A stretch of DNA of 64,000 bases from assembly GCF_003852405.1 (NCBI RefSeq), contig NZ_QAJM01000001.1:62001-126000 (forward strand), in the 5' to 3' direction. The stretch comes from Pseudomonas sp. KBW05. GTDB lineage: Bacteria > Pseudomonadota > Gammaproteobacteria > Pseudomonadales > Pseudomonadaceae. Positions within the stretch are counted from its first letter, which is position 1; the number at the start of each line of letters is the position of its first letter. The notes beneath the pieces were generated by a model. The model made no database searches. It had not been told where the DNA came from and worked only from the letters and a program-made list of their open reading frames with translations. Shown here piece after piece: positions 9,864 through 19,150 of the stretch. Both the position numbers and the translations under genes were made by a program.

Positions 9864-10880
9864 CTAACTCCGGGCACTTTCATTCAAAATCAAACTCCGA
9901 TAATGCCCCGGATTCGACCCCACCCACTTACGAAACGCCTTATAAAACGAACTGGCGTCCGCAAACCCCAACCGCGCCGCAATCTCGGCAAAGCTGATCT
10001 GCGGTTCAGCCAGCCAAACAATGGCCAACTCTTTACGCACGCTGTCCTTGAGGCCCTGATACGTCTGCCCCTCTTCCGCCAGGCGTCGGCGCAGGGTTGA
10101 GGCGGAGATGCACAAACTGGCGGCCAGGCCGTCGGTTTCCGGCCAGGTGTCAGGGGGCAGGTGGCGCAGGTCGTGTTTGATACGGGTGGCGAGGCTGTCG
10201 GGGTCGCGGTATTTGACCAGGATGTTGGCCGGTGCGTGGGCGAGGAAGCGTTTGAGTTCTTCGGCGCTGCGCTTGATCGGCAGGTCGAGGCAATCGGCGG
10301 AAAAGATCATGCGGGTGCGTGGCCGATCAAACCGTAGGTTGTCGGAAAACATCACCTGGTAGTCGTCGCAAAAGTCCGGCTGCGGGCAGCGCAACTCGAT
10401 CGCCAGGATTGGTATGCGCCGCCCCGCCAGCCAGCAGGCCACGCCATGCACAATCATCCAGTAGGTGAAATAGGTGAACGCGCGCTTGGGCGCGGGCTCC
10501 GCCAGCACGATCTCCGCCAGGCTCTGTTGACGCGCCAGTTGCGCGGGCATCTGTTCCAGCATCAAGGACAGAAAGCCCAGCGCGGTTTCCAGGCCGGTGG
10601 CGAGCGTCGGTTGCGCCATCGAGGCGTGACAGAGAAACGCCAGGCTGCCGGATTTGAGCCGGCGCGGGTCCATACCGAAAAACTCATCGTCGTGACGCCG
10701 CGCCAGCAGACGCCACAGCCGGGCGTAGGCCGTGGCCGGTACACGAGCGTCAGGCTGCTCCAGCAACGCCGGGGCAATCCCGACTTTGCTCAGCGCTTCA
10801 ACCGTGGCCGCCCCGGGCGCACAGCTCTGCAACAGGGCTTCGCGCACGAGGTGGATGGAGATGGAGTCTTTTTCCGACAT
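9864..10880 (-). CDS. AraC-family transcriptional regulator
   Basis: DNA-binding regulator of the AraC/XylS family, 338 residues from the ATG at 10880 (MSEKDSISI). The first 200 residues fit the arabinose-binding-like domain of OruR/ArgR-type pseudomonad regulators, and the last 100 contain the double helix-turn-helix. The second helix pair is visible as ISFAEIAARLGFADASSFYKAFRKWVGSNPGHYR, the family signature. It is divergent from the efe iron operon with 168 bases between starts. The shared intergenic region could let it act there, but the Fur-like site beside efeU suggests iron control of that side. Ligand unknown. Confidence 0.85.
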   Translation of the reverse strand: MSEKDSISIHLVREALLQSCAPGAATVEALSKVGIAPALLEQPDARVPATAYARLWRLLARRHDDEFFGMDPRRLKSGSLAFLCHASMAQPTLATGLETALGFLSLMLEQMPAQLARQQSLAEIVLAEPAPKRAFTYFTYWMIVHGVACWLAGRRIPILAIELRCPQPDFCDDYQVMFSDNLRFDRPRTRMIFSADCLDLPIKRSAEELKRFLAHAPANILVKYRDPDSLATRIKHDLRHLPPDTWPETDGLAASLCISASTLRRRLAEEGQTYQGLKDSVRKELAIVWLAEPQISFAEIAARLGFADASSFYKAFRKWVGSNPGHYRSLILNESARS

Positions 10881-10989
10881 GGGCAGTTGGGCGTTCCGGC
10901 GGCACACAAGATGGCGTGCATCATAAGGGCGGTTGCCCTTCGCCACCACCGTTCAGCCACTGTTCAGCAAACGTCAAGAATTGTTGTTT

Positions 10990-11008
10990 AGCAATGAGTA
11001 TCATTATG
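10990..11008. promoter_or_regulatory. Fur-box-like operator before efeU
   Basis: The 19-base stretch starting AGCAATGAGTATC matches 13 of 19 positions of the consensus Fur box, including the ATGA and ATCATTAT cores. It lies about 40 bases before the efeU start, where a promoter would be. Iron-repressed transcription is the expected outcome. Confidence 0.65.
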
Positions 11009-11048
11009 TTACAACTTAGCCTCCTATCTAGTTGCGACGCGGTGCCGA

Positions 11049-11894
11049 ATGCTTGTCCCTTTTCTCATCATGTTGCGCGAAGGCATTGAAGCCGCACTCA
11101 TCGTTGGCATCATCGCCAGCTACCTGCAACAGACCGGCCGTGGCCAGTGGATGCCGGCGGTATGGATCGGGGTATTCCTCGCCGCTGCCCTGGCGTTGCT
11201 GGTCGGTGGTGGCCTGGAGTTGGTCAGCGCCGAGTTCCCGCAAAAGCAGCAGGAATTGTTCGAAGGTGTAGTCGGACTGGTCGCCGTAGCCATCCTCAGT
11301 TCCATGGTGTTCTGGATGCGCAAGGTGGCGCGCTCCATCAAGCATTCCCTGCATGAGTCCCTCGACCACGCCCTGGCCGGCTCCAAGCATCAGGTCACTG
11401 CGTTGATCCTCATGGTGTTCTTCGCCGTGGCCCGTGAAGGCCTGGAAACCGTGTTCTTCCTGCTGGCCGTATTCCAGCAAAGTGAAGGCCCGGGCGCGCC
11501 GATTGGTGCCCTGCTCGGCTTGATCCTGGCGATCATCGTCGGCTTCCTGATCTACAGCGGCAGCATGCGCCTGAACCTCGGTGCGTTTTTCCGCTGGACC
11601 GGTTTGTTCATCCTGGTGGTGGCTGCCGGCATCCTCGCCAACTCGGTGCAGGCCCTGCATGAAGCCGGCGTGTGGAACCACCTGCAAGCCGTGCTGTTCG
11701 ATTTCAGCGCCGTATTGCCGATGGACAGCCCGCTGGGCTCGGTACTCGCCGGCATGTTCGGCTATCAGGAAGCGCCGACGGTCAGCACCCTGGGCGCCTA
11801 TTTGATCTACCTGGTGGTGGCGCTGGTGATGTTCTTCCTGCCGGCGACACCGGCCAAGCCTGTCGCCAACCCCTCTTCCGTTTCCAGCCAGTAA
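11049..11894 (+). CDS. efeU: Ferrous iron permease EfeU (FTR1 family)
   Basis: Inner-membrane iron permease of the Ftr1/EfeU family, 281 residues with about seven transmembrane helices. Both iron-coordinating REXXE motifs are intact: REGIE at residues 10-14 in helix 1 and REGLE at 129-133 in helix 4. It is first in the efeU-efeO-efeB-efeM operon, ten bases before efeO. It would move iron delivered and oxidised by its periplasmic partners. A Fur-like site precedes it. Confidence 0.93.
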   Translation: MLVPFLIMLREGIEAALIVGIIASYLQQTGRGQWMPAVWIGVFLAAALALLVGGGLELVSAEFPQKQQELFEGVVGLVAVAILSSMVFWMRKVARSIKHSLHESLDHALAGSKHQVTALILMVFFAVAREGLETVFFLLAVFQQSEGPGAPIGALLGLILAIIVGFLIYSGSMRLNLGAFFRWTGLFILVVAAGILANSVQALHEAGVWNHLQAVLFDFSAVLPMDSPLGSVLAGMFGYQEAPTVSTLGAYLIYLVVALVMFFLPATPAKPVANPSSVSSQ

Positions 11895-11904
11895 GGACCG
11901 CCCC

Positions 11905-13107
11905 TTGTCCAACCCAACTCCTCAACCGGCGCCGCCGCCCCGCGCCCTGCGCTGGGCCGTGGCGGGCTCGGTGGTCGTGATGATCGCCGCCGGTGGCCTG
12001 TTCTACTATGCGTCGCAACTGGCCGCGAGCAAGCGCCAGGCCAACCACAATGAAATCGCCGTGACCATTCACGGCCACGCCTGCGAGCCAAATGCGCTGA
12101 CCGTACCCGCCGGCCGTGCGAGCTTTCGCATCATCAACCGCTCCGACCGTGCGGTGGAATGGGAAATCCTCGACGGCGTGCTGGTGGTCGAAGAACGGGA
12201 AAACATCGCCCCCGGCCTGAGCCAGGTGATCAACGCCAACCTGCTGCCGGGCGACTACGCGATCACCTGCGGCTTGCTCAGCAACCCACGCGGCACCTTG
12301 CATGTGACGCCAACAGCAGAGTCGGACGCCCAGGCCAAGGCCAAGCCGTCGATGGTGGCATTTATCGGCCCACTGTCGGAGTTCCGCGTGTACCTGAGCG
12401 CCCAGGGAGGCACGCTGGTCAAGGCGGTGACTGCGTTGCAACAGGCTATCGACGCCGGTGACCTGGCCCAGGCGCAAGCGCTGTACATTCCGGCCCGTGA
12501 GGCGTACCAGCGACTCGCCCCGGCATCCCAGCGCCTGGCGGAGTTGGATAACGCGATCAACGCCCGTGCCGATTACTTTGAAAAACGCGAGCAGGACCCG
12601 GCCTTCAGCGGTTTCCACCGTGTCGAATACAGCCTGTTCCAGCAGCGCAGCCTCGATGGCCTGGCGCCGATTGTCCAGCGCTTGCTGACCGACGTCAGCA
12701 CGCTCAAACAACAGTTGCTGGCGCAATCGCTACCGCCGGAACAGTTGGTGAGCATCGTGGTGCGCAACCTCAACAGCCTGGCAGAGGGTCGCGCCCTCAG
12801 CGGTGAAGAAGAACGCTACAGCCATATCGACCTGAATGGTTTCGCCGCCAACCTGGAGGCCGCGCACAAGGTGGTCGATTTGATGCGCCCACTGCTGGGC
12901 AAATCCGCTGCCGAACTGCTGCCGAAGATCGACAGCGCCCTCGCCGCCTTCGACAGTGAACTCGCTGGATTCAAGACCTCTACCGGCTACACCACCTACG
13001 ACAGCGTGACCGCCGATCAGCGCAAGCAGATCGCCGGCAAGGCCAAGGCTCTGGCCGCCGCACTCGATGGAATCGATCCCGCCCTTGGCCTTTCCGGCCT
13101 GCAGTGA
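11905..13107 (+). CDS. efeO: EfeO: cupredoxin plus M75 (imelysin-like) iron-uptake protein
   Basis: Periplasmic partner of EfeU, 400 residues. It starts with TTG at 11905 behind a TAAGGA site. An N-terminal hydrophobic segment (about residues 16-37) serves as an uncleaved anchor or signal. A cupredoxin-like domain (about 45-135) is followed by an M75/imelysin domain (about 150-395) carrying the metal-binding HXXE motif as H238-R-V-E241. The tail ends four bases into the next gene (GTGA overlap). In the family, EfeO captures iron and hands it to EfeU. Confidence 0.92.
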   Translation: MSNPTPQPAPPPRALRWAVAGSVVVMIAAGGLFYYASQLAASKRQANHNEIAVTIHGHACEPNALTVPAGRASFRIINRSDRAVEWEILDGVLVVEERENIAPGLSQVINANLLPGDYAITCGLLSNPRGTLHVTPTAESDAQAKAKPSMVAFIGPLSEFRVYLSAQGGTLVKAVTALQQAIDAGDLAQAQALYIPAREAYQRLAPASQRLAELDNAINARADYFEKREQDPAFSGFHRVEYSLFQQRSLDGLAPIVQRLLTDVSTLKQQLLAQSLPPEQLVSIVVRNLNSLAEGRALSGEEERYSHIDLNGFAANLEAAHKVVDLMRPLLGKSAAELLPKIDSALAAFDSELAGFKTSTGYTTYDSVTADQRKQIAGKAKALAAALDGIDPALGLSGLQ

Positions 13108-13121
13108 AGACGACCGCACAC

Positions 13122-14423
13122 ATGAGTGATTCCGCACACACCAACCTCCAGCGCCGCCGTGTCCTGTTGGGCATGGCCGCCACCGGCGTCGCGCTGGCGG
13201 GCAGCAGCCTGAGCTGCCCGGCCATGGCCGCCGCCGAGCAAGTCACCAGCGCACCGCGCAGCGACAAGACCCAGGACCACCACGATTTCTTCGGCCAGCA
13301 CCAGAGCGGCATCGTCACCCCGCGCCCCGCCTGCGGCATGCTAGTGGCGTTCGACGTGCTGGCCAGCGACCGCGAAGACCTGGAACGGTTGTTTCGCACG
13401 TTGAACGAGCGCATCAGCTTCCTGATGACCGGCGGTGCCGTGGCACAAGTTGATCCAAAGCTGCCGCCCACCGATTCGGGGATTCTCGGCCCGGTGGTCA
13501 CGCCGGATAACCTGACCATCACCGTGTCCGTCGGCGAGTCGTTGTTCGATGAGCGCTTCGGCCTGGAACACGCCAAGCCCAAGCGCCTGAGCCGCATGGT
13601 GGGATTTCCCAATGACGCACTGGAGCCGGCGCAGTGCCACGGTGATTTGAGCCTGCAATTTTGTTCCAACACCCCCGACACCAATATCCACGCCCTGCGC
13701 GACATCGTGAAAAACCTGCCCGACTTGCTGCTGGTGCGCTGGAAACAGGAAGGCAGCGTGCCGCCCCAGGCGCCGAGCAAACCCGGTGAGCCGGCGCAGA
13801 GCGCGCGCAACTTCCTCGGTTTCCGTGACGGTTCGGCCAACCCCAATTCCAACGACAACAAGGCCATGGACCAGATCGTGTGGGTCCAACCGTCCAGCGA
13901 CGAACCGGCCTGGGCCGCCCATGGCAGCTACCAGGCGGTGCGCATCATCCGCAACTTCGTCGAACGCTGGGACCGCACCCCGCTGCAAGAACAGGAAAGC
14001 ATCATCGGCCGCGTCAAGACCACGGGCGCGCCCATGGATGGCCAGCAAGAAAGCCAGGTCCCCGACTACAGCAAGGACCCCGAAGGCAAGTTGACCAAGC
14101 TTGATGCCCACATCCGCCTGGCCAACCCGCGCACCCCGCACACCCAGGGCAACTTGATTTTGCGTCGGCCGTTCAACTACTCCAACGGCGTCAATAAAAA
14201 CGGTCAGCTGGACATGGGGCTGTTGTTCATCTGCTACCAGGCTGACCTGGAGAAAGGCTTTATCAGCGTGCAAACCCGGCTCAATGGCGAGCCCCTGGAG
14301 GAATACCTCAAGCCGGTCGGCGGCGGGTATTTCTTCACCTTGCCGGGGGTCACGGGCCCCAAGGATTTCATTGGGCGCACGCTGCTTGCAGCCACGCACC
14401 CGCACACCACTGCCAACACCTGA
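13122..14423 (+). CDS. efeB: EfeB: Tat-exported Dyp-type heme peroxidase
   Basis: Deferrochelatase/peroxidase of the EfeUOB system. The N terminus has a twin-arginine motif (RRRVLLG, residues 11-17) and a hydrophobic stretch ending in AMAAAEQ, so the folded heme enzyme is exported by Tat. The Dyp signature GFRDG is near residue 230, and the length of 433 residues is typical. The ATG at 13122 was chosen for a clean Tat signal. A GTG at 13104 would give a translationally coupled GTGA overlap with efeO and adds six residues; both are possible. It probably oxidises ferrous iron or releases it from heme. Confidence 0.92.
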   Translation: MSDSAHTNLQRRRVLLGMAATGVALAGSSLSCPAMAAAEQVTSAPRSDKTQDHHDFFGQHQSGIVTPRPACGMLVAFDVLASDREDLERLFRTLNERISFLMTGGAVAQVDPKLPPTDSGILGPVVTPDNLTITVSVGESLFDERFGLEHAKPKRLSRMVGFPNDALEPAQCHGDLSLQFCSNTPDTNIHALRDIVKNLPDLLLVRWKQEGSVPPQAPSKPGEPAQSARNFLGFRDGSANPNSNDNKAMDQIVWVQPSSDEPAWAAHGSYQAVRIIRNFVERWDRTPLQEQESIIGRVKTTGAPMDGQQESQVPDYSKDPEGKLTKLDAHIRLANPRTPHTQGNLILRRPFNYSNGVNKNGQLDMGLLFICYQADLEKGFISVQTRLNGEPLEEYLKPVGGGYFFTLPGVTGPKDFIGRTLLAATHPHTTANT

Positions 14424-14450
14424 AACCCACCCCACAGCGGAAACCGTCCC

Positions 14451-15269
14451 ATGAAGAAGTCGACTCTCGCGTTGTCGTTGTTACTGACCCTTTCGCCGTT
14501 GGCTGCGTTCGCCACCACGGCACCGCTGGACCTGGTAGGCCCGGTGTCGGACTACAAGATCTACGTCACCGAAGAAATCGCTGAGCTGGTGACCCAGACC
14601 CAGGCGTTTACCGATGCAATCAACAAGGGCGACCTGGCCACCGCCAAGAAACTCTACGCCCCCACTCGTGTGCACTATGAGTCCATCGAACCGATCGCCG
14701 AGCTGTTCAGTGACCTCGATGCGTCCATCGATTCGCGCGTGGACGACCATGAAAAAGGCGTGACCGCCGAAGACTTCACCGGCTTCCACCGCATCGAGTA
14801 CACGCTGTTCTCGCAGAACACCACCAAAGGCCTGGAGGCGCTGACCGCCAAGCTCAACACCGACGTCAACGACCTGAAAACCCGTGTGGATGGCCTGACC
14901 TTCCCGCCAGAAAAAGTCGTCGGCGGCGCCGCAGCGCTGCTGGAAGAAGTCGCCGCCACCAAGATCTCCGGTGAAGAAGACCGCTACAGCCACACCGACC
15001 TGTATGACTTCCAGGGCAACATCGACGGCGCGAAGAAAATCGTCGACCTGTTCCGTGGCCAGATCGAGAAACAAGACAAGGCGTTCCTGACCAAGGTCGA
15101 CAAGAACTTCACCACCGTGGACAAGGTCCTGGCCAAGTACAAAACCAAGGATGGCGGCTTCGAGACCTATGACAAGGTCAAGGAAAACGACCGCAAGGCC
15201 CTGGTGGGTCCGGTCAATACCCTGGCGGAAGACCTGTCGACCCTGCGTGGCAAACTGGGCTTGAACTGA
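14451..15269 (+). CDS. efeM: EfeM/EfeO-like periplasmic M75 protein, second copy
   Basis: Secreted protein of 272 residues with a Sec signal (cleavage after AFA, near residue 21) and a single M75 imelysin-like domain. It lacks the cupredoxin domain of EfeO and therefore resembles the short EfeM form. The metal motif is intact as H113-R-I-E116, within the same GFHR-EY block as EfeO. It lies 27 bases after efeB, so it is the fourth gene of the operon. It likely binds iron in the periplasm as an alternative or accessory donor to EfeU. Confidence 0.85.
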   Translation: MKKSTLALSLLLTLSPLAAFATTAPLDLVGPVSDYKIYVTEEIAELVTQTQAFTDAINKGDLATAKKLYAPTRVHYESIEPIAELFSDLDASIDSRVDDHEKGVTAEDFTGFHRIEYTLFSQNTTKGLEALTAKLNTDVNDLKTRVDGLTFPPEKVVGGAAALLEEVAATKISGEEDRYSHTDLYDFQGNIDGAKKIVDLFRGQIEKQDKAFLTKVDKNFTTVDKVLAKYKTKDGGFETYDKVKENDRKALVGPVNTLAEDLSTLRGKLGLN

Positions 15270-15278
15270 TCGAGCCAG

Positions 15279-15311
15279 TGCGCCTTCGCCCCTCTCGGAC
15301 ACGAAGGCGCA
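15279..15311. terminator. Possible hairpin between convergent genes
   Basis: Perfect ten-base-pair stem TGCGCCTTCG / CGAAGGCGCA with a 13-base loop, between the efe operon and the convergent large gene. There is no T tract on either side, so intrinsic termination is uncertain. Confidence 0.45.
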
Positions 15312-15315
15312 TGCG

Positions 15316-18300
15316 TCAGTTGGCCGCCGGCGACACGACGGCTTGCGGCACAAACCCTTGCAAGGGTGCCCCGCCGGTTTCCAAGGTGTGCGGGTTGACC
15401 CCATACCAGTGATTGTTTTTTCGTACTGCGTAGAGTTCCTGTCCGTCGTAGGTGCCTCGACAGGCGTCCGCGGGTGAGCTTCCAGCGACAGTGTCATAGA
15501 CGCCCGCCCCCCAACGACAGCGTTCAAATGCGGTAGCCGGCAGGTAAATGCCGGTGTCCAGCAATCGCAACTCCCCCCTCAAAAAGCTCTTTAGCAGTCC
15601 TGACGCTTTTTGACCTGATTTCAATAGGCCAACGGTGCCATCCAGCGGGTTGAACAGGCTGCGAAAGAACGGCGCGGCGCCCTTCAATCCCTGCATGGTA
15701 AACGCCCTACCGTTGAATGGCAGCACCACCTTCAACCCTTTGAAGAAGCTTGTGGCTACCCTCACGCCACCGGTCGCAGCAAAGGAGGTAAAGTCTATCA
15801 GCAGGCCCTTCAGACCTTGGGCTACGCTACCTTCAGCAATGTCTGCAACAGCCCCGACAAACGGCAGCAGGCCCAGCACCATACGCAGGTTCTCACTGCT
15901 GAATACGTCGTCGGCACCAAACGGAAACTCGCGTTGGCGCTGCAAATTCGTGGGCTGGTTGGCATAGGCGGTCAACGCGTCGCGTCGCTCGTCAAAACTA
16001 TTGCCCATTATGCCCTCGACGATGCGCGCGGTTTTATCACTGGTGAAACTGTTGGGTACGGGCACTCCCGTATGGTTGACCCCGACCTTTTGCAAGGTGG
16101 CTGCCAGGTCGGGCGCGGCTTTTTCAATGATTACCGACGATTGAACCCCCGCACGCGGTTCCGTCCTGGAAGAATAGGCCTGGAAGTCAAACGCCGCGGG
16201 TTTCTCCCGGCGAACATCCTCGCGGGTGTAAGCGAAGGGCCCGTAGGGTCTCTGCTCCTTTTTGACCTCCCCCCCAAGCGCCAGGGAGTACGGCAAATCG
16301 TCACGCTTGATCATGCGCATGGAGCCCGGGAACACTTCGTAATAGCCAAACCGCGGCTCGACGATCCCAGTCTCGTAGCGGATCAGGGTGCCCTGTATGC
16401 CTTTGCTCTGCGCCACTTTCGATTCGTTGCCGTTGTCCTCTTTGAGCGTTTCTCCGGTGGCCTTGCGCAAGCTGAAAAACTCGATCTGCCCGACTTCCAA
16501 TGCCTTGCGCTGCGCCAATGGCAGCTGAGCGATCATCAGCTTTAACGCGCTGGCTTGGGCGCTACGTGTATCGGCCACATAGCGATCGATGGCTGGAGCG
16601 ACCAAGGGCGCGATCAACGGCAGTTGCTTGATTCGCTCATCAAACGTTGCCTGGGAGATCCTGCCAGGGGGCAGTTCGTACTGAACTTTGCCGGTGGAGT
16701 TCTCCGTCATCCAATTGGTCAACTGCGCCAGCAGGCCCAGCTTCGCTTGCCCGGCCAACAGTACTTCGGTCAAGAGCACTGGCGGCCGCGCCCCTTGCAT
16801 GGGGTGGTAGACCCACTTGAGTTTGAAGTCGCGAATTTCCTGCTCGGTCAGCTCTGGAAACAACTGTGCCAGGTGCTGGATCAACACGCTGGTCTGAGTC
16901 GGTGGCTCGCTCGTCAAAGTACTAAACGCGGCATCTGTAAGCGCTTGCTGGGCGACAAAGGCGTCGCTGGCCTGTCGGTAATGCTGCGGCGAATATTGGC
17001 CATTCGCGGGTGTGGGGAAAACGCCGGCCATCGCCGCCCACTCCAACAACGGCCTGGCGGCCAGGCTTTTGATCAAGGTTTCCTGCTCGGGTACCTGGGC
17101 CTGCAGTTGCGTCAGCGCCAACAATTGCGTGCGGCTCATCAAGCGTGAAGCCCCCGGGCCTGCCAGCGTGTCTGCCAAAGCGCAGCCCAGGCGCAAGCCG
17201 AGCCAGGCGGTAGAACCCTGGGTAATGTCATCGCTGCTTTGCTTGAAAAGTGCCGCCCCAGGTGCCGCCGAGTCAGCCTTGACCAATAGCTCAGGCGCGG
17301 TCTGCGCCAGGAACATATGGGCGAGCAACGGCGCACTGCGGGCACTGGCGCCTTTGCCTTGCAGATGCTGCTCGATATCACTGCGCAACGCTTTCTGGCT
17401 GCGCCCCAGGTTGTTCGGCGAGCACACCTCATACCCGGCCACGAAACCCGGCTTGCCAGGCACATCGCCGCCGGCGTCAAGCTTGAGGGCCGCCGCCAGT
17501 AATTGGTGACGCAGGGCTTTGGACAACGGTTGGCCGCTAGCCACTGCATACAATTGCAGTGACTTCGCCATGGCGTCCGCCTTGGCCACGGCGGCGGGCG
17601 AGTCAAAAAAAGCGGCCAGCCGATGGTCCGCGTCAGGCAGCGAATGCCATGGATCGGGCCGAGCGAGAAAGCTGTCCAGTAGCCCTCCCATACCTACCGC
17701 GAGGTGCTTGAGTGCCCCGCAGTCAGTGGTGGACAATGCCCCCGGGACCCAGCTATACGGCGTCAGTTGCGCAAAGTCGGCGGCCAGCGGTGCCGGGGCC
17801 AGGCGTGTATCCAGCCATGCGATGGCGACCTGCACTTGTGGGTGGGTCTTCGGTGCGCCCAGACAGAAAAAGTCCAACGCCTGGCGTACGTCATAAGTGT
17901 CCGTTGAGTAGAGTGCGTTACCCGTCTTTCTGCTCTGTACAACCAGTTGGCGAAGGCCATCACACAGGGTATCGCCCTGCGGTTGTGGGTGTTCACTGAG
18001 CTCAGCGTCGAGGCTGGCTTGCAGGGATACCCATCCACCTTCTGCAGTCCGCAGTTGAAGATCGCCTTGGCTGATCCTGAATTGATCGTCATGGGCCACA
18101 AGGTCGTGCTTGGCGAGAAACGCCTTGAAGGACTGCGACGTCAAGAGTTCGACAAACGCATTGCGAGGGGCCTTGCTGCGCCGCGCCAACGAGGCGCCCG
18201 GCTCAGCGCTGAAGGGCTGTTGATCGAGGTTGAGATCGTCGTCCGCAGCCTTGTTCTTGAGCTCGCGACGCAAGTGATCGAGCAGTCGTGTACGTTCCGT

Positions 18301-18996
18301 CGCATCACCGCGGGCCTGGGTCAATTGGGTGTAGTGTTCGCGCCAGCGAACCCGCTGCGCGGACACAATCGGCGGCCAGCCATCTCGCTTGAGCTGTTGG
18401 CCAAGGGCAGACGCCGATTGCTCATTCCGGGGCGGTTGTACCCCGTAGAAATCCAGGATGGCATGGCGCGGCAGCGGATTATCAGTGACCGCAAGCCCAA
18501 AATTGCTCGGTGACAGGGCCTGCTGTGCAGCAGACAAATGGGCACTGACCTCACCCCAGCCGGAGCCGTCGCTGGTGGTAAAGCGCACCAGTGTGTCTTT
18601 GCCATCTTGGGTGACCACACCCGTCACATGGTCGTTGAACACCCGCACAGTGGCGAGTTTAAGACCCTTGGCGCCTAACCAGTCTTGCAAAGGTTGCTCA
18701 CTCAGTGCCTGGGTATACACGCTGATAAAGGGCGCGATGCTGGCATTGCGCGGTATGACGGGTACAGACGTGATGCCCTTGAGCAGCCCACGCATCAGGC
18801 GCTCCTGCAGGTGGGCATCCCCTTGGGTCGCGTTGTCCTCGGATAGAAAACACGGAGAAATTTGATTGTTCGCTGCCGGCGCATCGCGCCTGACCCGCGG
18901 TGCGCCAGAGGCCCAGGGGCCGGGGTGCAATGGAAACGGGAGTTGAGTGGCAAGGCTGAACGCGCGGTCATGGCCGCCTACGCGGATCATCGACAT
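15316..18996 (-). CDS. Large toxin-like protein, 1226 aa, function unknown
   Basis: Not assigned to a characterised family. The protein resembles the large Pseudomonas proteins annotated with a dermonecrotic-toxin-type domain. It has a long soluble helical body and a central FGYYEVFPGSMRMI / SSRTEPRAGVQSSVIIE block. Near residues 1045-1110 there is a hydrophobic pair (MVLGLLPFVGAVADIAEG and LLIDFTSFAATGGVRV). A short C-terminal domain follows with YDGQELYAVRKNNHWYGV. No Sec signal is visible. The hydrophobic pair could be a membrane-insertion segment, as in translocated toxins. The gene stands alone, with no obvious immunity gene or secretion neighbour. The start at 18996 is the first in-frame ATG; a later ATG remains possible. 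Effector or toxin function is inference. Confidence 0.7.
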   Translation of the reverse strand: MSMIRVGGHDRAFSLATQLPFPLHPGPWASGAPRVRRDAPAANNQISPCFLSEDNATQGDAHLQERLMRGLLKGITSVPVIPRNASIAPFISVYTQALSEQPLQDWLGAKGLKLATVRVFNDHVTGVVTQDGKDTLVRFTTSDGSGWGEVSAHLSAAQQALSPSNFGLAVTDNPLPRHAILDFYGVQPPRNEQSASALGQQLKRDGWPPIVSAQRVRWREHYTQLTQARGDATERTRLLDHLRRELKNKAADDDLNLDQQPFSAEPGASLARRSKAPRNAFVELLTSQSFKAFLAKHDLVAHDDQFRISQGDLQLRTAEGGWVSLQASLDAELSEHPQPQGDTLCDGLRQLVVQSRKTGNALYSTDTYDVRQALDFFCLGAPKTHPQVQVAIAWLDTRLAPAPLAADFAQLTPYSWVPGALSTTDCGALKHLAVGMGGLLDSFLARPDPWHSLPDADHRLAAFFDSPAAVAKADAMAKSLQLYAVASGQPLSKALRHQLLAAALKLDAGGDVPGKPGFVAGYEVCSPNNLGRSQKALRSDIEQHLQGKGASARSAPLLAHMFLAQTAPELLVKADSAAPGAALFKQSSDDITQGSTAWLGLRLGCALADTLAGPGASRLMSRTQLLALTQLQAQVPEQETLIKSLAARPLLEWAAMAGVFPTPANGQYSPQHYRQASDAFVAQQALTDAAFSTLTSEPPTQTSVLIQHLAQLFPELTEQEIRDFKLKWVYHPMQGARPPVLLTEVLLAGQAKLGLLAQLTNWMTENSTGKVQYELPPGRISQATFDERIKQLPLIAPLVAPAIDRYVADTRSAQASALKLMIAQLPLAQRKALEVGQIEFFSLRKATGETLKEDNGNESKVAQSKGIQGTLIRYETGIVEPRFGYYEVFPGSMRMIKRDDLPYSLALGGEVKKEQRPYGPFAYTREDVRREKPAAFDFQAYSSRTEPRAGVQSSVIIEKAAPDLAATLQKVGVNHTGVPVPNSFTSDKTARIVEGIMGNSFDERRDALTAYANQPTNLQRQREFPFGADDVFSSENLRMVLGLLPFVGAVADIAEGSVAQGLKGLLIDFTSFAATGGVRVATSFFKGLKVVLPFNGRAFTMQGLKGAAPFFRSLFNPLDGTVGLLKSGQKASGLLKSFLRGELRLLDTGIYLPATAFERCRWGAGVYDTVAGSSPADACRGTYDGQELYAVRKNNHWYGVNPHTLETGGAPLQGFVPQAVVSPAAN

Positions 18997-19150
18997 GGTC
19001 TTTTCTCTCTACCAATGGAAACGGCAAGAGTCCTTGTCCCTAAGAACTGTCGAGAGAAAATCTACCTAGCCCTTCCTAACGCAAGCGTCAGCAAAGTCCT
19101 AAAGCCTTGCAGGCAATCAGTGGGAATTATTTGGCCACAGTCAACACAGG

